A DNA stretch of 64,000 nucleotides, from positions 212,858-276,857 of the forward strand of contig JAQTUE010000003.1 of assembly GCA_028710415.1 (NCBI GenBank). Direction: 5' to 3'. The translations under genes were made by a program, and so were the position numbers. Below, piece after piece: positions 10,656-18,920 of this stretch. The notes under the pieces are model-generated. The model was not told where the DNA came from and searched no databases. It worked only from the letters and a program-made list of their open reading frames with translations. This DNA is from Paludibacter sp. (GTDB taxonomy: Bacteria; Bacteroidota; Bacteroidia; Bacteroidales; Paludibacteraceae). Positions within the stretch are counted from its first letter, which is position 1; each line of letters starts with the position of its first letter.

Positions 10656-11720
10656 ATGGTAAACTCAAATCCTATACTCGGAACATTCCTGCATGCTGTT
10701 GGCGGAGCCTCAGCTTCTACGTGTTATTTGCCAAGCCAAAAGACCAAACAATGGTCGTGGGGAACCTTCTGGCTGGTACAGGCCACTTTTGCATGGCTAC
10801 TTATGCCGTTGCTGGTTGGTTATCTGACTGTCCCTTGCTTCTTTGAGGTATTGCATAAAGCTCCGGCAGGTGCATTCTGGGGTGCCTTTCTGTTGGGTGG
10901 GGTATATGGCTTTGGCGGGATGTCCTTTGGGTATGCCATCCGGAATATCGGATATTCGCTTACCTACACCATTGGAATCGGAATCTCTGCAGTGCTGGGA
11001 ACCCTGACACCCATCATAATGAGAGGGCAGGTTGCTGAGTATTTCTCACGTCCGGGAAGTGGAATCGTACTTGGAGGTATGGTTTTGTCGGTTATAGGGG
11101 TATCGCTTTGCGGGTTGGCAGGTTTTAGGAAAGAACGTGACCTCGGAGAATTGAAGAGCTCGGTTCATTTCAATATGAGAACAGGCTTGGCATTGGCCAT
11201 TATTGCCGGGTTATTATCAGCCGTTTTTAATATATCCCTTGAAGTAGGCAAACCAATCGCTGACCTTGCTGCCAGCTATGGAGCCGGGAATTATGAAGGG
11301 AATGCCAAAATGATTGTTTCCACTTCGGGTTGCTTTTTAGTGAACCTCATATGGTTCGTCATTTTGGGAATTAAAGATAATACACTGAAGGAATTTACCA
11401 AATCAAGTGGTATAGCAGTCACTCAACGGGTAAAGAATACACTGTGGTCTGCATTAGCGGGTACGTTATGGTGCGGCCAGTTCTTCTTTTATGGATTAGG
11501 GCATGTACAAATGGGAAATTTTCAATTTATCAGCTGGGTGTTGCACATGTCAATGTTGATTTTCTTCAGCTATATAGTAGGCTTGATCATGAAGGAATGG
11601 AAACAGGTTTCCAAACCTACCTATATGATACTGATCCTGGCATTGATCCTACTTTTCATTTCTTCCGCTGTTATATCCTACGGAAGTTATTACGGGGAAC
11701 AAATCCTTGCAGGTAAATAA
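10656..11720 (+). CDS. rhaT: RhaT-family sugar/H+ symporter
   Basis: The 354-residue protein has ten hydrophobic segments and closely follows L-rhamnose/H+ symporter RhaT, beginning NPILGTFLHAVGGASAS and containing KTKQWSWGTFWLVQ and GIGISAVLGTLTPI. Length matches E. coli RhaT (344). It should import a 6-deoxyhexose with protons. The neighbours are a RhaM mutarotase upstream and a corrinoid protein 71 nt downstream, not rhamnose catabolic genes. That context suggests it may import a methylated deoxysugar; this is inference. Confidence 0.9.
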   Translation: MVNSNPILGTFLHAVGGASASTCYLPSQKTKQWSWGTFWLVQATFAWLLMPLLVGYLTVPCFFEVLHKAPAGAFWGAFLLGGVYGFGGMSFGYAIRNIGYSLTYTIGIGISAVLGTLTPIIMRGQVAEYFSRPGSGIVLGGMVLSVIGVSLCGLAGFRKERDLGELKSSVHFNMRTGLALAIIAGLLSAVFNISLEVGKPIADLAASYGAGNYEGNAKMIVSTSGCFLVNLIWFVILGIKDNTLKEFTKSSGIAVTQRVKNTLWSALAGTLWCGQFFFYGLGHVQMGNFQFISWVLHMSMLIFFSYIVGLIMKEWKQVSKPTYMILILALILLFISSAVISYGSYYGEQILAGK

Positions 11721-11791
11721 TGCGTGAAAAAAGTATTGATAGGTATGAGAAAGTAAATAATAGAAATAAAATAACACAAAAATAACAGAAT

Positions 11792-12463
11792 ATGAACACA
11801 AACTTATTAGAAAAACTATCCGAATGTGTGGAGTTCGGTAAGATTAACCTGGCATCGCCTTATCCACCTCAAATGAAAGGACTTCCCGGAGCTGATGAAT
11901 ATACCAAAGAAGCCCTGGAAGCAGGAATTACTCCTACCGAGATTTTGAATGAAGCATTGATTACTGCTATGAATAAAGTTGGTCAGAAATTCAGTGAAAA
12001 CAAGATATTTGTGCCTCAGATGCTGTTGTCAGCTAAAGCCATGGGTGCTTCCATGAACCATTTGAAACCCTACTTTGCAAATGGGACTGTCAAACGTAAA
12101 GGTATTTTTATATTAGGAACTGTGTTCGGCGATTTGCATGATATCGGGAAAAACCTGTTTGGAATGATGGTCGAAGGTGCCGGATGGGAAGTCATCGATT
12201 TGGGTATTGATGTAAAAACAGAGAAATTCGTGGATGCCATTCAACAAAACCCGACTGCAGTAGTTGGAATCTCGGCTTTACTCACTACCACTATGGTGAA
12301 TATGAAACCGGTGATTGATGCTATTAAATTAGCTGTTCCACAAACTAAAATTATTGTCGGAGGGGCACCACTTTCGTCTGAGTATGCGCTTTCAATTGGA
12401 GCTGATGCATATGGTAAAAATCCACAGGAAGGAATCCAATGGCTGGACTCCATAGCTAGTTAA
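11792..12463 (+). CDS. Corrinoid (B12-binding) methyl-carrier protein
   Basis: The 223-residue protein has the two-domain layout of MtaC/MtbC/MttC carriers: an N-terminal helical cap (about 1-95) and a Rossmann-like cobalamin-binding domain (about 100-223). The binding signature DLHDIG is at 114-119, with His116 as the expected lower axial cobalt ligand. SALLTTTM (161-168) and VGGAPLSSEYA (189-199) complete the B12 loops. It carries the methyl group between a substrate-specific and an acceptor-specific methyltransferase in the cytoplasm. It ends 18 nt before the MtaA-like gene, and an activation-domain protein follows, so the core methyl-transfer set is complete. Confidence 0.93.
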   Translation: MNTNLLEKLSECVEFGKINLASPYPPQMKGLPGADEYTKEALEAGITPTEILNEALITAMNKVGQKFSENKIFVPQMLLSAKAMGASMNHLKPYFANGTVKRKGIFILGTVFGDLHDIGKNLFGMMVEGAGWEVIDLGIDVKTEKFVDAIQQNPTAVVGISALLTTTMVNMKPVIDAIKLAVPQTKIIVGGAPLSSEYALSIGADAYGKNPQEGIQWLDSIAS

Positions 12464-12481
12464 ATATCAAATTAAAACATT

Positions 12482-13474
12482 ATGCAAAACTGGATAAATT
12501 CTATATTAAGCAGTGAAAAACGTATTGCCTTACCTTTTATGACCCATCCGGGTATTGAAGTCATTGGGAAAAGTGTCAGGGAAGCAGTTTCCGATGGACA
12601 GGTACATTTTCAGGCTATAAAAGCTGTTTCCGAACAATTCGATACCACCGCCTGTACCGTCATTATGGATCTGACTGTTGAAGCAGAAGCCTTTGGTGCA
12701 GAGGTAAAACTGCCCGAAAACGAAGTGCCTACGGTCCTGGGAAGGTTGTTGTCGGATGCTGCAGCTATCGAAGCACTCGAAGTACCCGGGCTGGACAAAG
12801 GACGTGTGCCTGCTTATTTGCTGGCAAGTAAACTGGCTGCTGACAACTTCAATGATAAACCCGTTTTCTCAGGTTGTATAGGCCCGTATTCATTGGCAGG
12901 AAGACTGTATGACATGTCGGAAATCATGGTGGCCATTTATATTGAACCGGAATCCATACAGTTGCTGTTATCGAAATGCACGGAGTTCCTGATTAAATAC
13001 TGTCAGGCTTTGAAGGCTACCGGAACACTGGGCGTGATTATTGCCGAGCCTGCTGCAGGACTGCTGTCGGGAGATGATTGCATGACTTATTCAACTTTCT
13101 ATGTTAAACAAATTGTTGATGCTGTGCAGGACGATACTTTTACAGTAATTTTGCATAATTGTGGTAACACAGGCCAGTGTACCGATGCCATGGTGGCAAG
13201 TGGTGCCAGGGCGTTGCACTTTGGAAATGCCATTGATATGACCGAAGTCCTGAAACAATGTCCGGACGATGTTGTTGTAATGGGAAACCTCAATCCGGTA
13301 GGTATCTTTAAACAGGGAAGCGTGGAGTCGGTCAAAGAGGAAACGTTGAAACTGCTTCAAAAGACAGCCGGGCATAAAAACTTCGTTATTTCAAGTGGGT
13401 GCGATTTGCCTCCTTTTGTTCCCGAAGCAAATATCAGGGCTTTCCTGGAAACAGTAGCAATCTATAATTTGTAA
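12482..13474 (+). CDS. MtaA/CmuA-family corrinoid-linked methyltransferase
   Basis: The 330-residue UroD-fold protein has the zinc-binding pattern of MtaA/MtbA: His225-Asn-Cys227 in LHNCGNT and Cys307 in SSGCDLPP. In methanogens such enzymes transfer the methyl group from the corrinoid protein to coenzyme M. Coenzyme M is not expected in Bacteroidetes, and no tetrahydrofolate methyltransferase lies in the window, so the acceptor here (homocysteine, another thiol or a pterin) is open. The gene is directly downstream of the corrinoid protein and upstream of the reactivation protein, which supports a three-part module. Confidence 0.87.
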   Translation: MQNWINSILSSEKRIALPFMTHPGIEVIGKSVREAVSDGQVHFQAIKAVSEQFDTTACTVIMDLTVEAEAFGAEVKLPENEVPTVLGRLLSDAAAIEALEVPGLDKGRVPAYLLASKLAADNFNDKPVFSGCIGPYSLAGRLYDMSEIMVAIYIEPESIQLLLSKCTEFLIKYCQALKATGTLGVIIAEPAAGLLSGDDCMTYSTFYVKQIVDAVQDDTFTVILHNCGNTGQCTDAMVASGARALHFGNAIDMTEVLKQCPDDVVVMGNLNPVGIFKQGSVESVKEETLKLLQKTAGHKNFVISSGCDLPPFVPEANIRAFLETVAIYNL

Positions 13475-13488
13475 TATAACCACCCTCG

Positions 13489-13531
13489 ACATTTCAGGTT
13501 CAATGAAAAATTCTTCTTTGACCCGAAATGT
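13489..13531. other. Inverted repeat between MtaA-like and activation-protein genes
   Basis: In the 75-nt spacer, ACATTTCAGGTTCAA (13489-13503) and TTTGACCCGAAATGT (13517-13531) pair over about 13 positions around a 13-nt loop. There is no U-tract, so it is not a simple terminator; it could tune mRNA stability or expression of the last gene. Confidence 0.55.
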
Positions 13532-13549
13532 ACCTGGTGAATCTAAATT

Positions 13550-14260
13550 ATGTCAGACGATTTTCAATCCTTTCATTTTACATTTGCTGAAGTAGCTCCC
13601 TCGATTGCCGAAGTGCTCGATTTCCTTCGTTCCACGGACCTGGAAGAAGAACATCCGGCTGTAATCTTTATCCGCGAAATACTGGATGAACTGAATTTCG
13701 ATACCGGGATTACTGGCGGGTACCGGGTGGTTCATGTTGATGATTTGAATGTAAAAGATGGAATATTAAAAATCGATCAACATGATTTGAACCTTGGCAG
13801 GCAGGTGTGCGGTTATATAAAAGAATCAACCCGTATTGCCCTGTTCCTGTGTACGGCAGGGGAAGATTTTACCCGGATGACCAATGCACTGAACGAGCAG
13901 GGGGACATCATGGAAGCCTACATCCTGGATGCCATTGGTTCGCTTACCGTGGAGAATGCCATGGATAAAATACAGGAAAATATACGCCTGTCCTATAAAA
14001 CAGAACATCTGAAAATTTCTAACCGCTATAGCCCCGGTTATTGCAACTGGCCTCTTACCGACCAAAAAGCCTTGTTTGAATTGATAGGCGATAACCTCAC
14101 CGGGATTACACTGAGTGATTCCTGCCTGATGTCTCCCCGTAAATCAGTCAGCGGTATCATCGGGATTGGAAAGAACCTGAAGCATCATGAATATGGCTGT
14201 AAAATCTGCTCAAATACCTCGTGCATGTATCGGAAAGTGCTCAATGACGGTAATGCATAA
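13550..14260 (+). CDS. Stand-alone MetH-type activation domain protein (corrinoid reactivase)
   Basis: The 236-residue protein matches the AdoMet-binding activation domain of cobalamin-dependent methionine synthase, here as a separate polypeptide. NRYSPGYCNWPL (158-169) corresponds to the R-x-x-PGY AdoMet loop, and MSPRKSVSGIIGIG (194-207) to the conserved SVSG segment. The C-terminus has CKICSNTSC (Cys217, 220, 225), a possible metal or Fe-S site not found in MetH itself. It should rescue oxidised cob(II)alamin by reductive methylation with AdoMet, keeping the corrinoid protein of the cluster active. It is the last gene of the unit. Confidence 0.85.
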   Translation: MSDDFQSFHFTFAEVAPSIAEVLDFLRSTDLEEEHPAVIFIREILDELNFDTGITGGYRVVHVDDLNVKDGILKIDQHDLNLGRQVCGYIKESTRIALFLCTAGEDFTRMTNALNEQGDIMEAYILDAIGSLTVENAMDKIQENIRLSYKTEHLKISNRYSPGYCNWPLTDQKALFELIGDNLTGITLSDSCLMSPRKSVSGIIGIGKNLKHHEYGCKICSNTSCMYRKVLNDGNA

Positions 14261-14282
14261 ATGATTTTTAGGATTGGGTTAC

Positions 14283-14492
14283 TTATAATTTCCGTACATC
14301 ACATTTATAATGTTCACTCAGTATATCACAACATTCTTCAAAAGATTCTTCGAGTGTGTAGGTTTTCTGTCCGACTATTTCTTTGGGCAAAGGATATTGT
14401 ATTTTAGCAACTCGCGGATGTTTTTCCACTTCACGCAATAACCGCTTTCCGGTTGGTGTGCTAATGTCTATTTGTACGTTTATAGTTTCCAT
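14283..14492 (-). CDS. Small conserved protein, paralogue of the gene at 14796
   Basis: The 69-residue protein is not assigned to a family with certainty. It contains STPTGKRLLREVEKHPRVA (11-29), nearly repeated in the 72-residue protein encoded divergently 300 nt away (STPTGRKIVRELEKHKRV). Both then have a Tyr-Pro and an acidic helical C-terminal half. The size and shape resemble antitoxin-like proteins of Bacteroidetes, but no toxin gene is next to it. A promoter element TATCTTTG lies upstream (14516-14523, minus strand), which supports real expression. Confidence 0.7.
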   Translation of the reverse strand: METINVQIDISTPTGKRLLREVEKHPRVAKIQYPLPKEIVGQKTYTLEESFEECCDILSEHYKCDVRKL

Positions 14493-14795
14493 ACATTTAC
14501 GTAATTTTGTTTGTACAAAGATATGATATATTTTTATCTGTTGATATTGTAATAAGATAAACCACTTTAATATTTGAACAAATCTTATCTGATTGTTGCT
14601 TATAATTTGTGAACAGGTTTATAAGCGTCTACACTTTTTTGCAAAAACAGGTTTCTTTATCAGCAACTGAATAATCAATTGAATTAATTTCATGAAGGAT
14701 ATTCAGATTTTACTTAGCATTAAACAATAATTCCGAATGTTTTGTTATCTGATTAATGAGAAGTGTGTATATTTGCAGAATAAAAATTAGAAGTT
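14493..14795. promoter_or_regulatory. Divergent promoter region between the two small paralogues
   Basis: The 303-nt AT-rich spacer holds two outward-facing promoter candidates. On the minus strand, TATCTTTG is at 14516-14523, 24 nt upstream of ATG 14492. On the plus strand, TTTG 14741-14744 and TATATTTG 14768-14775 lie 23 nt apart and 20 nt upstream of ATG 14796. The middle shows nothing recognisable. Confidence 0.6.
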
Positions 14796-15014
14796 ATGTC
14801 AGTAATAGCCAACATAGATGACAGTACCCCAACCGGAAGAAAAATTGTTAGGGAACTGGAAAAACACAAGAGAGTTATAAAACTTTCCTATCCTGATCAG
14901 GAGGAGATCCCGGAAGGTTGCAGAACGTTAGAAGAAGGAGTAAAAGAAATATGGAATCAACTTGAAACTAAATTTGGATATGATATACGTATATTGAAGA
15001 ATGAAATTAGATAA
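14796..15014 (+). CDS. Small conserved protein, paralogue of the gene at 14283
   Basis: The 72-residue protein shares the STPTGRKIVRELEKHKRVI core with its divergent neighbour and is mainly alpha/beta then helical. Function is unknown; an antitoxin-like role is a guess. A 20-codon ORF starts with ATG at 15001, inside its last codons, and ends at 15060. That ORF could be a coupled remnant of a toxin gene or chance, since it is too short to be judged. The trp promoter begins right after (15049). Confidence 0.7.
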   Translation: MSVIANIDDSTPTGRKIVRELEKHKRVIKLSYPDQEEIPEGCRTLEEGVKEIWNQLETKFGYDIRILKNEIR

Positions 15015-15048
15015 TTTTGCACCAGACAAAGAAAAAATGATATTTTTC

Positions 15049-15079
15049 TTGCGTAAATAAAATAAAATTATCATCTTTG
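15049..15079 (+). promoter_or_regulatory. Putative trp operon promoter
   Basis: TTG (15049-15051) and CATCTTTG (15072-15079) are separated by 20 nt. This matches the Bacteroides sigma-factor form with one mismatch in the TAnnTTTG box. A start of transcription near 15085 would give a short leader before the Trp-Trp leader peptide at 15105. Confidence 0.65.
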
Positions 15080-15104
15080 CACCCATAATACAAACAAAAA
15101 GATA

Positions 15105-15164
15105 ATGAACTCAATTTTGACTATTAATAAATTTTGGTGGCTCTTACGAATATTCAACTCGTGA
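15105..15164 (+). CDS. trpL: trp operon leader peptide with tandem Trp codons
   Basis: The 19-residue ORF MNSILTINKFWWLLRIFNS has two adjacent TGG codons at 15135-15140. It lies between the putative trp promoter and a rho-independent terminator 45 nt downstream, followed by trpB. This is the classical layout for ribosome-mediated attenuation: tryptophan shortage stalls the ribosome at the Trp codons. The ORF is too short for automatic gene callers. The double Trp, the terminator and the operon behind it make the call strong. Confidence 0.9.
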   Translation: MNSILTINKFWWLLRIFNS

Positions 15165-15239
15165 GATGTAACACCTATATATATTATCAAAATAAAAAAT
15201 ATAAAAAAAGGCTTGTCGAACTCACGATAAGCCTTTTTT
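15159..15239 (+). terminator. trp attenuator (terminator with candidate antiterminator)
   Basis: The terminator stem pairs GGCTTGTCG (15210-15218) with CGATAAGCC (15225-15233), nine pairs including one G-U, loop AACTCA, then a T-run to 15239. A-rich sequence on the left extends the stem against the T-run. The segment TCGTGAG (15159-15165), which contains the leader stop codon, is complementary to CTCACGA (15221-15227), which covers the loop and the start of the 3' arm. A ribosome finishing the leader would mask TCGTGAG and allow termination; one stalled at Trp codons would leave it free to pair. Confidence 0.8.
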
Positions 15240-15252
15240 GCATTTTAGAATC

Positions 15253-15356
15253 GAGCATTGAGCATTGAGCATTGAGTATCGAGAAATGAGAATGCAGATG
15301 AACTTATTAACCAATCAACCAATCAACCAATCAACCAATCAACCAATCAACCAATT
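15253..15356. repeat. Simple-sequence arrays upstream of trpB
   Basis: Two short arrays fill the space between attenuator and trpB: GAGCATT-type units (15253-15283) and AACCAATC in five exact copies plus one variant (15309-15356). The second array ends six nt before the trpB start codon. Related AACCAATC or GATTGGTT words occur in the trpG-trpD and trpC-trpF spacers. Confidence 0.85.
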
Positions 15357-15362
15357 AACTAA

Positions 15363-16553
<1,191 letters not shown>

Positions 16554-16640
16554 GGTTTGAAGTTTGAGAGTTTTGTGTCTTAGGTTAAGACTCAATAATC
16601 ATACTCAATTACTTCATTAATATCTTGTAAACAAAACAAC

Positions 16641-18044
16641 ATGAAACTATTCGTCAAATCAAAGAAAATGCTGGCTGACTTACAGACGCCGGTTGGAATT
16701 TATCTCAAGATACGGGATTTATATACTAATTCGGTACTGCTTGAAAGTTCGGATTATCACGGAGTGGAAAACAGCTATTCGTACATTGGATTTTGCCCCA
16801 TTGGTGGCATATCAGTGAATAGGTTTGTAATTACCGAGGAATATCCGGATGGCAGCAGGATTGAAACACCTGTAACCGATAAACTGACAGTGGCAGAGCG
16901 GTTCGATGTATTCCTGAAATCGGTGGATTTAGCTGAAAATGATAATCAGGTTGGCATCAATGGTTTGTTCGGGTATTCATCGTACGAATCTGTTCAGTAT
17001 TTTGAAGATGTAAAACTTAAGGCCAGGGAAACAGTTCCGGGAAGTATGCCGGGCTTGCATTATGTGTTGTTTAAGTACATTATTGCCGTAAATCATTTCA
17101 ACAATGAGTTGACTATCATTGAGAATCTTCTTGAGGGTGAGACATCCACAATTGAAGAGATTGAACAGATATTGCTGAACAATAATATAGCAACCTATGA
17201 ATTTGCGGCAGTTGGTGATGAGAAATCGGATATTACCAACGAGGAGTATAAGGCAATGGTTCGTAAAGGAAAAGAACAATGTTTTAAAGGCAATGTTTTC
17301 CAGATCGTACTTTCCCGTCGGTTTTACCAGCAGTTTAAGGGTGATGATTTTATGTTATACCGCACGTTGCGGTCTGTAAATCCATCACCTTATTTATTTT
17401 ACTTCAACTTTGGTAATTTCCGTATATTCGGTTCCTCACCGGAAGCGCATTTGGTGGTAGATGCCAAAAAACAAAAAGCATATATCAAACCGATAGCCGG
17501 AACTTTCAGGCGAACAGGGGATGATGAGAAAGACTTCCAACTGGCAGAGAAACTCCGTCAGGATAAAAAGGAAAATGCCGAGCATGTGATGCTGGTGGAC
17601 CTGGCACGTAATGACCTGAGTCGCAATACCGACCATGTGGAAGTAGAAGTGTTCCGGGAAGTACAGTATTATTCGCATGTGCTGCATTTGGTATCGAGCG
17701 TGAGTGGTAAACTCAAACCGGATACAAAGGTTATTAAACTATTTGCCGATACTTTTCCTGCTGGAACACTGTCGGGTGCACCCAAGATTAAAGCCATGCA
17801 ACTGATTGATCAGATTGAACCACATGACCGGGGTCCATATGGAGGGTGCATTGGTTATATTGGCTTTGATGGTAGTTTTAACCAGGCCATAACTATCCGT
17901 TCATTCGTCAGTAAAAATAATACCCTGTATTACCAGGCGGGTGCCGGCATTGTGGCTAAGTCTGACGAAGAAAGCGAACTTCAGGAGGTGAATAACAAAC
18001 TGGCAGCATTGAAGAAAGCAGTGGATGTGGCATCGGGGAAATAA
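16641..18044 (+). CDS. trpE: Anthranilate synthase component I
   Basis: The 467-residue protein has the chorismate-binding fold. Signature stretches include IKPIAGTFRRTGDDEKD, the HVMLVDLARNDLSR block and GTLSGAPKIKAMQLID in the C-terminal half. The N-terminal LLESSDYHGVENSYSYIG is in the region that binds feedback tryptophan in TrpE proteins. It converts chorismate and ammonia to anthranilate, with TrpG as the glutaminase partner encoded just downstream. A REP-like element starts at the base after its stop codon (18045). Confidence 0.95.
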   Translation: MKLFVKSKKMLADLQTPVGIYLKIRDLYTNSVLLESSDYHGVENSYSYIGFCPIGGISVNRFVITEEYPDGSRIETPVTDKLTVAERFDVFLKSVDLAENDNQVGINGLFGYSSYESVQYFEDVKLKARETVPGSMPGLHYVLFKYIIAVNHFNNELTIIENLLEGETSTIEEIEQILLNNNIATYEFAAVGDEKSDITNEEYKAMVRKGKEQCFKGNVFQIVLSRRFYQQFKGDDFMLYRTLRSVNPSPYLFYFNFGNFRIFGSSPEAHLVVDAKKQKAYIKPIAGTFRRTGDDEKDFQLAEKLRQDKKENAEHVMLVDLARNDLSRNTDHVEVEVFREVQYYSHVLHLVSSVSGKLKPDTKVIKLFADTFPAGTLSGAPKIKAMQLIDQIEPHDRGPYGGCIGYIGFDGSFNQAITIRSFVSKNNTLYYQAGAGIVAKSDEESELQEVNNKLAALKKAVDVASGK

Positions 18045-18168
18045 CCCCCGACCCCTAAAGGGGAGGAAAAAATATCATTACTGATTATTTAAAATATCAA
18101 ATATGAATAATATACAAGATAAAATACAAGAAGATACTAACTTAGTTCCCCTTCAGGGGCTAGGGGTC
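18045..18168. repeat. Inverted pair of REP-like palindromes (REPIN-like) across the trpE-trpG junction
   Basis: The left unit (18045-18065) reads CCCCCGACCCCTAAAGGGG and follows the trpE stop codon without a gap. The right unit (18148-18168) reads CCCCTTCAGGGGCTAGGGG and is the left unit's inverted counterpart. The two sit head to head about 80 nt apart. The right unit lies inside the trpG reading frame. Confidence 0.75.
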
Positions 18169-18732
18169 AAAATACTAGTTTTCGATAATTACGACTCGTT
18201 TACCTATAACCTGGTACATGCAGTCAAGAAGTTGGGATATACGGATGTGGAAGTGCACCGGAATGACCAGATTGCGTTGGAAGATATTGAACGATTTGAT
18301 AAGATCATCCTGTCACCTGGACCGGGCGTGCCATCGGAATCAGGTATACTATTGGATGTCATCCGTAAGTATGCACCTACAAAAAGCATTTTGGGAGTGT
18401 GTCTGGGAGAACAGGCCATTGCTGAAGCTTTTGGAGGAACATTGATTAACCTGACAGAAGTGCATCACGGTGTCAGTTCCATGGTGGACGTGCTGGAAAA
18501 GGATGTCTTGTTTAATGGCTTGTCGAAACAACTAGAAGTTGGAAGGTATCACTCCTGGGCTGCAGAGAAAAGCACCTTGCCTGAATGCCTGACCATTACA
18601 GCTGTAGATGAGGAAGGTATGATCATGGCATTAGCACACAAAACGTATGATGTACGGGGTGTTCAGTTCCATCCTGAATCGGTATTGACGCCAGATGGTG
18701 AGAAAATGTTGAAGAATTGGCTGGAAGCGTAG
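18103..18732 (+). CDS. trpG: Anthranilate synthase component II (glutamine amidotransferase), with REP-derived N-terminus
   Basis: The 209-residue class I amidotransferase supplies ammonia to TrpE. The canonical protein begins at KILVFDNYDSFTYNLVH (residues 23-39); the nucleophile is Cys100 in GVCLGEQ and a late QFHPES gives the His/Glu. The codon expected to be the start, just before Lys23, is GTC. The only ATG is 66 nt upstream at 18103. The added residues include VPLQGLGV (15-22), encoded by a REP-like palindrome at 18148-18168. The repeat seems to have displaced the original start codon, with an upstream ATG taking over. A non-ATG start near 18166 cannot be excluded. Confidence 0.92.
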   Translation: MNNIQDKIQEDTNLVPLQGLGVKILVFDNYDSFTYNLVHAVKKLGYTDVEVHRNDQIALEDIERFDKIILSPGPGVPSESGILLDVIRKYAPTKSILGVCLGEQAIAEAFGGTLINLTEVHHGVSSMVDVLEKDVLFNGLSKQLEVGRYHSWAAEKSTLPECLTITAVDEEGMIMALAHKTYDVRGVQFHPESVLTPDGEKMLKNWLEA

Positions 18733-18737
18733 GTGGG

Positions 18738-18850
18738 TGATTGGTTGATTAAGTTGATTGGTTGATTAAGTTGATCCCGCAACCGGGACGTCACTTCGTT
18801 CCGTTAGTTGATTGCTAGATTGTTCGTTGCTAGATTGTTCGCAAGTAAAT
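18738..18850. repeat. GATTGGTT / TTGATTAAG simple repeats, trpG-trpD spacer
   Basis: The 188-nt spacer holds alternating TGATTGGTTGATTAAGT units (18738-18775) and, further on, two copies of TTGCTAGATTGTTCG (about 18812-18842). The words are the reverse complement of the AACCAATC arrays before trpB and trpF. Confidence 0.75.
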
Positions 18851-18920
18851 AATTAAATGATATAAAAGTAAAGAGGCAAATTACTTATCTCTTGCTCCTT
18901 ACTTCTTACTCCTAAAATTT

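Noticed and set aside
15001..15060. 20-codon ORF overlapping the 3' end of the small paralogue
   Set aside because: Too short and without a motif to support as a gene; kept only as a remark.
15309..15356. AACCAATC run as a possible protein-binding operator for trp
   Set aside because: The same words occur before trpD and trpF and are low-complexity; the attenuator explains trp control better.
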